Shown here: piece by piece, positions 1 to 4,104 of the stretch
How positions within the stretch are numbered: the first letter of the stretch is position 1
How the letters are laid out: each line of letters opens with the position of its first letter
From: Desulfuromonadaceae bacterium GWC2_58_13
Lineage (GTDB): Bacteria > Desulfobacterota > Desulfuromonadia > Desulfuromonadales > Trichloromonadaceae
Length of the DNA: 6,536 nucleotides
Direction of reading: 5' to 3'
Assembly: GCA_001825565.1 (NCBI GenBank)
Contig: MHXM01000171.1
Coordinates: 11,224 to 17,759 of the forward strand
Notes under the pieces: generated by a model
What the model saw: the letters and a program-made list of their open reading frames with translations, nothing else
The model's database searches: none
Told to the model about the DNA's origin: nothing
Made by a program: the position numbers and the translations under genes

Positions 1-39
1 CCCATAGAAAAATCCGAGCAACATCAGTATTTCGAACAT
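1..39 (-). CDS. N-terminus of an unknown divergent gene, cut by the window edge
   Basis: Read on the minus strand, an ATG at 39-37 opens a frame giving MFEILMLLGFFYG before the window ends. A perfect GGAGGT (complement of ACCTCC at 45-50) sits 5 nt upstream of the ATG, which is the main reason to call a real gene start. The visible residues are mostly hydrophobic after one acidic residue, which would fit the start of a membrane segment or signal anchor, but 13 residues are too few to assign a family. The gene is transcribed away from uup and shares its upstream region. No function is proposed. Confidence 0.6.
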   Translation of the reverse strand, partial: MFEILMLLGFFYG

Positions 40-79
40 GGCGCACCTCCCGTTTCTGATGGTCTCAGCCTATGTCGGT

Positions 80-102
80 CATGTGTCATAATATGTCTCA
101 TG
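80..102. promoter_or_regulatory. Imperfect 23-bp palindrome, candidate operator
   Basis: The sequence is symmetric about position 91: CATG at 80-83 pairs with CATG at 99-102, CATA at 87-90 pairs with TATG at 92-95, and G85 pairs with C97. Nine of eleven positions are complementary; only 84/98 and 86/96 (both T-T) fail. The half-site TATGTC at 92-97 occurs again at 71-76, 21 bp away, about two helical turns. The palindrome covers the proposed -10 of the minus-strand gene, the usual place for a repressor site. The binding protein is unknown and operator function is inferred. Confidence 0.4.
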
Positions 103-115
103 CGTGCCTCGTCAG
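88..115 (-). promoter_or_regulatory. Candidate sigma-70 promoter for the divergent minus-strand gene
   Basis: On the minus strand, CTGACG (complement of 110-115) is separated by 16 bp from TATTAT (complement of 88-93). These match TTGACA in 4 of 6 and TATAAT in 5 of 6 positions. Transcription would start near 81, leaving a leader of about 40 nt with the GGAGGT ribosome site in it. The -10 lies inside the palindrome at 80-102. The assignment rests on motif match and position only. Confidence 0.35.
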
Positions 116-133
116 GTTGGTCATCGGCAAATC

Positions 134-162
134 TTGGTTTTTCCCTGAACTGCGTGTATATA
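134..162 (+). promoter_or_regulatory. Candidate sigma-70 promoter of uup
   Basis: TTGGTT at 134-139 and TATATA at 157-162 are 17 bp apart, the optimal spacing; the -35 is weak and the -10 fair. The T/A alternation continues to 164, so the -10 could shift by 2 bp. A start near 169 would give a leader of about 48 nt before the ATG at 217. This argues against a translation start at the in-frame TTG at 175, which would then be almost leaderless. Confidence 0.35.
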
Positions 163-193
163 TAGGGCCGTATTTTGTTTATCCAATCATTGC

Positions 194-209
194 GCCCCAA
201 GGGGCAGGA
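194..209 (+). promoter_or_regulatory. Ribosome binding site of uup with a small hairpin touching it
   Basis: AGGA at 206-209 lies 7 nt before the ATG at 217 and decides that start over the upstream in-frame TTG at 175. Immediately before it, GCCC (194-197) and GGGC (202-205) can pair around a CAAG loop, ending directly against the AGGA. The hairpin could modestly affect ribosome access; that effect is inference. Confidence 0.4.
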
Positions 210-216
210 ACCTTAC

Positions 217-2115
217 ATGAATGTTATTGATGTCGCTGAATTGCAGAAAAGCTACGGTGCCCGCACGGTTTTGGCCGGGCTTACCTTTGCCATAGCCGAA
301 GGTGAGAAAGTCGGGGTTATCGGCCGCAACGGTTGCGGCAAGTCGACCCTGTTGCGGATTCTTGCAGCGACCGAAGATGCCGACGGCGGCACCTTGATCC
401 GCAAGCGGAATCTAAGTGCGGCGTATCTCCCCCAGGATCCGCAACTCGATCCCGGGTTGACCATCGACGAAACCCTCGATGCTTGTCTCGAAGGGGCCCG
501 TGACCGGCTGAACCGGTTTCATGAAATCATCGCCAGGGTTCCTCGGTTGACCGGCGATGAGGCGGCCCGTTTGCTGGATGAGCAGCACCAACTTCAGGGT
601 TGGCTCGATCACCACGGTGGGTGGGACCTCGGTCACCGGATCGCCGATATGTGCGGACGCTTCGACATCGTCGACCGAACCCGGAAGATTGGCGAATTGT
701 CCGGCGGGTGGGTTAAAAAAGTGGCGCTGGCCGGGATGTTTCTCCGCGAGCCTGAACTTCTGCTGCTCGACGAGCCAACCAACCATCTCGATGCCGACAC
801 TATCGCCGGGTTGGAGACGATGCTACAGCAATATCCCGGGGCGGTCGTGCTGGTCACCCATGATCGTTATTTTCTTGACCGCGTGGTCGGTCGCATGTTC
901 GAGCTCGATAATGGTGAACTGACCCAATACCGGGGCAGCTACAGTGATTACCTGCGCCAGAAACAGGAACGTCTCATCTCGGAGGGGCGTTCCCAGGGTC
1001 GTTTGATGAACCTGCTCCGACGGGAAGAAGCTTGGCTGCACCGCGGCGCCAAGGCCCGCACCACCAAGCAGAAGGCCCGCATCGGCCGGGTCGAGGATCT
1101 GCGCGAACAGAAGAAAGACTTGCGCACCCGTGACGTCAGACTCGAATTCACCGCCGAGAAGCGACTGGGCGGCACCATCCTCGAATTTTGCGATCTGGGA
1201 GTCGAGCTTGGCGGTCGTACCCTGATCGACCGGCTTTCCTTCATCATGCGCAAAGGGGAGCGGATCGGGATTCTCGGTCCCAACGGTTGCGGCAAGACCA
1301 CCCTGTTGCGCACCGCTCTCGGTGAGTTGGCGCCGAGCGCCGGCGAGGTGGTGCTGGGTACCAATACCCGCATCGGCTATCTTGACCAGGCTCGCAGTGG
1401 TCTCGATCCCGAACAGTATGTCCATGAAGCGGTTGGGGAGGGGGACTGGGTCACCCTGGCCGGGCAGAAGCGGCACAAGATCGGCTATCTCGAGGATTTT
1501 CTGTTTAGCGCCGCGGAACAGCGCAAACGCATCTCGACTCTCTCCGGGGGCGAGCGGGCACGGCTGTTACTGGCCTGCCTGATGCTGCAGGGCGCCAACC
1601 TGCTGGTTCTTGACGAACCGACCAATGATCTCGACATCCCGACCATGCAGGTGCTCGAAGAAGCCTTCGCCCAATATTCCGGTTGTGTGCTGGTGGTGAC
1701 CCACGACCGCTGGTTTCTCGACCGGGTGGCCACCGGCATTCTGCATTTCGAGGGAGACGGCCGGGTGGTCTATTACGAAGGCAACTACGAGGATTTCTGC
1801 CGTTTTAAGGAACTTCGGGCCGAGGAAGAGCGGCAGGTCCGCAAGTCCGCTCCTAAAATTGTTGCTGAACCGAAGGCAAAAAAAAAGGCGGGGCTCAGCT
1901 ATAAGGAACGGCTGGAACTGGAATTGGTTGAAAAGAACATTGCCGAGCTCGAAGAACGCAAGGCTGAAAGGGAATCTCTGCTCGCGGACCCTTCCCAACT
2001 GGGCGACCATGTTCGGATGACCAGCGTAGCTCGCGAACTTGAGGACATTGAAGCCGAATTGGAAGCCCTGTTTGAACGATGGGAACAACTCGAAATGAAA
2101 AACCAGGGGGAATAG
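217..2115 (+). CDS. uup: ABC-F ATPase Uup
   Basis: This 632-residue protein is a cytoplasmic ABC-F ATPase with two fused ATP-binding domains and no membrane segments. The family acts on ribosomes rather than in transport. E. coli Uup (about 635 residues) is linked to ribosome function and to limiting transposon excision, and its C-terminal domain binds nucleic acid. Domain 1 has Walker A GRNGCGKST (36-44), signature LSGGW (161-165), Walker B LLLLDEP (181-187) and switch His215. A basic, helical interdomain linker follows (about 235-310). Domain 2 has Walker A GPNGCGKTT (354-362, Lys360), signature LSGGE (442-446), Walker B LLVLDEP (462-468) and His496. A Lys/Pro-rich tether near 549-558 leads to a coiled-coil domain (about 560-630). 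The LSGGW first signature and this coiled coil are Uup-like and separate it from EttA and YbiT. All catalytic residues are present. The start is chosen by the ribosome site at 206-209. An A9 run lies just before the C-terminal domain. Confidence 0.95.
   Translation: MNVIDVAELQKSYGARTVLAGLTFAIAEGEKVGVIGRNGCGKSTLLRILAATEDADGGTLIRKRNLSAAYLPQDPQLDPGLTIDETLDACLEGARDRLNRFHEIIARVPRLTGDEAARLLDEQHQLQGWLDHHGGWDLGHRIADMCGRFDIVDRTRKIGELSGGWVKKVALAGMFLREPELLLLDEPTNHLDADTIAGLETMLQQYPGAVVLVTHDRYFLDRVVGRMFELDNGELTQYRGSYSDYLRQKQERLISEGRSQGRLMNLLRREEAWLHRGAKARTTKQKARIGRVEDLREQKKDLRTRDVRLEFTAEKRLGGTILEFCDLGVELGGRTLIDRLSFIMRKGERIGILGPNGCGKTTLLRTALGELAPSAGEVVLGTNTRIGYLDQARSGLDPEQYVHEAVGEGDWVTLAGQKRHKIGYLEDFLFSAAEQRKRISTLSGGERARLLLACLMLQGANLLVLDEPTNDLDIPTMQVLEEAFAQYSGCVLVVTHDRWFLDRVATGILHFEGDGRVVYYEGNYEDFCRFKELRAEEERQVRKSAPKIVAEPKAKKKAGLSYKERLELELVEKNIAELEERKAERESLLADPSQLGDHVRMTSVARELEDIEAELEALFERWEQLEMKNQGE
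1876..1904 (+). other. A9 slippery run in uup with a nearby -1 frame stop
   Basis: Codons 554-557 read GCA AAA AAA AAG, an uninterrupted run of nine A (1878-1886) that contains the A_AAA_AAG heptamer used in dnaX frameshifting. A -1 shift after codon 557 would add Gly-Gly-Ala-Gln-Leu and stop at TAA 1902-1904. The product would be an Uup of about 562 residues without the coiled-coil domain. Both ABC domains end before this point. A weak CAGC/GCTG pairing lies just downstream, and no Shine-Dalgarno-like stimulator is seen in the 10 nt upstream. Use in vivo is unproven; a Lys-rich tether can produce such a run by chance. Confidence 0.3.
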
Positions 2116-2233
2116 GTTCAGCTCCGGCGCATCTGGACGACATTTGCATTTGCCAGCTGTCGGAGTCTGTGTTTAGATATCGGATAGAGGAGTCAGACAG
2201 TAATTATTCAGCCGTTTTTTCGAGGCCAGCGCC

Positions 2234-3415
2234 ATGGTGGATAAAATTCTTGTTGCCTGTGTCGGAACCGAGGGCGAAGGGGTCGTGAATACTCTGCGGG
2301 CCGCGGGTCACCAGGTGTTGTTGGCTTCGGGGATCAAAGCTACCCGTGGCCTTCTGCATGGCATGCCGGACCTTCTTCTGCTCGATGCCGAGCTGCTTGG
2401 CCAATCCACCGAAGAATCCCGGCAGGCCTTGGCTTCCGACCTGCAGACGGTTGAAATCCCCTGCCTGCGTTTTTCCTCCAACGGCATGGGCCTTGAACGC
2501 ATGCGGAGCCTCACGCCCTGGGCGTCCGCCACTATCGTCGATCCCCACAATCCGAGCCATGTTCTCGAACAGGTGGACCTGTTGCTCAGAATGACCCGCC
2601 TGTCGGCCGAACGGACCCTGGCGGAAGAGCGCCTGGTCGCCCGGCAGCTTGAAATCGAAGAGGGATTGAGTTCGGCTTCGCATATCCAACGCAGCCTCCT
2701 GCCCAGCGTGAGCCCCCAGACGGAAACCTTTTCCTTTGCCTGGCAGTTTCTTCCATGCGAGACGGTCGGCGGCGACTTGTTCAACTTGGTGCCCCTGTCT
2801 GAGGATACCCTGATGGCCTACCTGATCGATGTCAGCGGGCACGGCGTCTCCTCGGCCATGGTCACCGTCTCGGTTTACCAGAGCCTTGCGGTCCATAGCG
2901 GTCGGCTGGTCAAGCGGTTGCTCGATCGCCCGCCCTACTATGAGATCCCCGGTCCCGCCGAGGTGCTGACCGGCCTCGACCGGGAATATCCCTACGAGCG
3001 CTTCGAAAAGTTCTTCACCATTGTTTATCTGCTGCTTGAACCCTCAACAGGCAAGGTCAGGTATAGCAATGGCGGCCATCCGTTGCCCATTGTGGTGCGC
3101 GCCGACGGTACCCTGGAACTGCTGCATGAAGGGGGCACCCTGATTGGCATGGGTTGTCTGGTCCCGTACGAAGAAGCCGAAATTCAGTTGCTGCCTGGTG
3201 ATCGTTTGTATCTTTATTCGGATGGGGTTACCGAGTATTTTTCCGAAGCGGGCGAGTTATTTGGAGAGCAGCGACTGTTTGATTTTTTGTTGCATGCCAG
3301 AACCCTGTCCGTTGACCGGGGCATGGAAAACCTGATGGCCAGCTTGCGGGAATTTGGCGGTGACCGCGCTCCCAGCGATGACGTGAGTATTATGGGGATC
3401 GAGTTTACCGGTTGA
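2234..3415 (+). CDS. SpoIIE/RsbU-type PP2C serine/threonine phosphatase with degenerate receiver domain
   Basis: This 393-residue protein is cytoplasmic, with no signal or membrane segment. Residues 1-115 resemble a response-regulator receiver: Asp51 follows strand LLLLD where the phosphoacceptor would be. The usual acidic pair after strand 1 is missing (the sequence reads KILVACVGTE), and no conserved Lys is seen near the expected strand 5 (ATIVDPH, 99-105). A charged helical linker (about 116-150) leads to the SpoIIE/PP2C domain, which begins with IQRSLLP (151-157). It carries the expected metal-binding acidic residues: Asp181 in VGGD, Asp199 in DVSGHG, Asp330 in YSDGVTE and Asp383 in PSDDVS, plus YSNGGH at 277-282. 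The phosphatase should therefore be active. Relatives dephosphorylate anti-sigma-factor antagonists, but no such partner is encoded here, so the target is unknown. The ATG has GAGG at 2222-2225 with 8 nt spacing. The 118-bp gap after uup shows only a weak possible promoter and no clear terminator. Confidence 0.92.
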   Translation: MVDKILVACVGTEGEGVVNTLRAAGHQVLLASGIKATRGLLHGMPDLLLLDAELLGQSTEESRQALASDLQTVEIPCLRFSSNGMGLERMRSLTPWASATIVDPHNPSHVLEQVDLLLRMTRLSAERTLAEERLVARQLEIEEGLSSASHIQRSLLPSVSPQTETFSFAWQFLPCETVGGDLFNLVPLSEDTLMAYLIDVSGHGVSSAMVTVSVYQSLAVHSGRLVKRLLDRPPYYEIPGPAEVLTGLDREYPYERFEKFFTIVYLLLEPSTGKVRYSNGGHPLPIVVRADGTLELLHEGGTLIGMGCLVPYEEAEIQLLPGDRLYLYSDGVTEYFSEAGELFGEQRLFDFLLHARTLSVDRGMENLMASLREFGGDRAPSDDVSIMGIEFTG

Positions 3416-3497
3416 AAATTTGTTATTGAGCAATGTTGTTATTCGGATTTGGCTGAATCATCGAGCATCCGACAGGACCTGAGAAACCACGCTTGTC

Positions 3498-3806
3498 ATG
3501 AAAATCAACGATCTTGCCAAGAAACTAAAAACGAAACAGGCCCCTTGTGTGGTCGATGTCCGCAGCGGCCCGGAATTTCGTTCCGGGCATATCCCGGGAG
3601 CGATCCATGCGCCATTGCTGTCAATTTTATTGCGCCAGCCCCGGTTGCCCCAGCTCCGGGAAACCCGGATGGTGTTGACCTGCGAGCATGGTCCCCGAGC
3701 CTTGATTGTCAAGTCGGTGCTCGGCCTGCTCGGTTATCGCAATCTTGATCTGCTGGAGGGCCACATGTCCGCCTGGCGAAAGGCTGGATTGCCCATGGAA
3801 AAGTAA
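3498..3806 (+). CDS. Single-domain rhodanese-like sulfurtransferase
   Basis: This 102-residue protein is close to the minimum for one rhodanese domain. It has the early VVDVRS strand with Asp20 and Arg22, the EFRSGHIPGAIHAP motif (26-39), and an active-site loop CEHGPRA whose Cys62 and Arg67 form the C-x4-R pattern of the persulfide-carrying site. A C-terminal GHMSAWRKAGLP segment matches the usual end of the fold. It would accept sulfane sulfur on Cys62 and pass it to a thiophilic acceptor in the cytoplasm; donor and acceptor cannot be read from sequence. No signal peptide is present. The start is fixed: an in-frame TGA at 3480-3482 lies upstream and no other start codon intervenes. The ribosome site is poor (only a GAG at 3481-3483), so translation may be modest. 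It starts 82 bp after the phosphatase with no clear terminator between them, so co-transcription is possible. A Cdc25-like role is conceivable but less likely for this loop length. Confidence 0.88.
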   Translation: MKINDLAKKLKTKQAPCVVDVRSGPEFRSGHIPGAIHAPLLSILLRQPRLPQLRETRMVLTCEHGPRALIVKSVLGLLGYRNLDLLEGHMSAWRKAGLPMEK

Positions 3807-3923
3807 ATTTGTTGGCATCGTTGCAAATTCCTCCGGTTTTGTTTCCTGGAAATTTAATCCTTATCTTCTGAAAACGCCTGCTCCAATACCCTCCCAAACT
3901 CGTATTTTTCCACGACTTCGACG

Positions 3924-3951
3924 TTGACAATCGCCTCGACAATCGTATACA
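3924..3951 (+). promoter_or_regulatory. Candidate sigma-70 promoter of acnB
   Basis: A consensus TTGACA at 3924-3929 is followed after 16 bp by TATACA (3946-3951), a 4 of 6 match to TATAAT. An alternative -10, TACAGT at 3948-3953, would give an 18-bp spacer. Transcription would begin near 3958. It is the best -35 in the window and stands alone upstream of acnB, suggesting that acnB is transcribed independently of the phosphatase and rhodanese genes. The -10 overlaps the 6-bp palindrome GTATAC (3945-3950). Confidence 0.5.
3926..3945 (+). repeat. Direct repeat GACAATCG inside the acnB promoter
   Basis: GACAATCG occurs exactly at 3926-3933 and again at 3938-3945, with a 12-bp period. The first copy overlaps the -35 hexamer and the second fills the end of the spacer against the -10. 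A tandem 8-mer placed this way could be a regulator binding site, but eight bases repeated once may also be chance. Confidence 0.35.
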
Positions 3952-3957
3952 GTATGC

Positions 3958-4104
3958 AAGTTTCTGGTTCTGACCAGCGGCTTCGGAAGGTGATTCCTTC
4001 GCTTTCCGGGATCCGGTAAGATCGGCTCTATTGGCAACTTTCTAGTGGCGCCTCCGGCTGTCGATACGCCCGGACCGCAACCCATTACATTGAGGAGGAG
4101 AGAG
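3958..4104 (+). promoter_or_regulatory. Long structured leader of acnB
   Basis: If transcription starts near 3958, the acnB message has a leader of about 147 nt with no credible coding frame. Three small perfect stems stand in a row. CTGGT/ACCAG (3964-3968 with 3973-3977) has a TCTG loop. GAAGG/CCTTC (3986-3990 with 3996-4000) has a TGATT loop. CCGG/CCGG (4006-4009 with 4013-4016) has a GAT loop. None is followed by a T-run, so they do not look like terminators. They may stabilise the 5' end or serve as a control element. No known riboswitch class was recognised. Confidence 0.35.
4092..4100 (+). promoter_or_regulatory. Strong ribosome binding site of acnB
   Basis: GAGGAGGAG at 4092-4100 contains two overlapping Shine-Dalgarno cores 4-8 nt before the ATG at 4105. 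It is the strongest plus-strand ribosome site in the window, in keeping with an abundant central-metabolism enzyme, and it fixes the acnB start. Confidence 0.8.

Noticed and set aside
175..216. N-terminal extension of Uup from the TTG at 175
   Set aside because: It adds 14 residues unlike the Uup family, would be nearly leaderless from the candidate promoter, and lacks a ribosome site, whereas the ATG at 217 has AGGA 7 nt upstream.
2134..2148. Sigma-54-like -24/-12 element (TGG...TTGCA) upstream of the phosphatase gene
   Set aside because: The GG and GC elements are separated by 9 nt instead of the required 10, and spacing is strict for sigma-54.
2079..2288. 69-codon plus-strand frame bridging uup and the phosphatase gene
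   Set aside because: It overlaps both genes in another frame, lacks a ribosome site and has no family-like sequence.
3806..3850. Possible terminator after the rhodanese gene (AATTTG with CAAATT, loop about 12 nt)
   Set aside because: The stem is short and AT-rich, the loop is long, and no T-run follows directly, so it is not supportable as an intrinsic terminator.
3861..4085. 74-codon minus-strand frame across the acnB promoter and leader
   Set aside because: It has no ribosome site, its composition is Arg/Gly/Pro-rich, and it covers a region better explained as promoter and leader.
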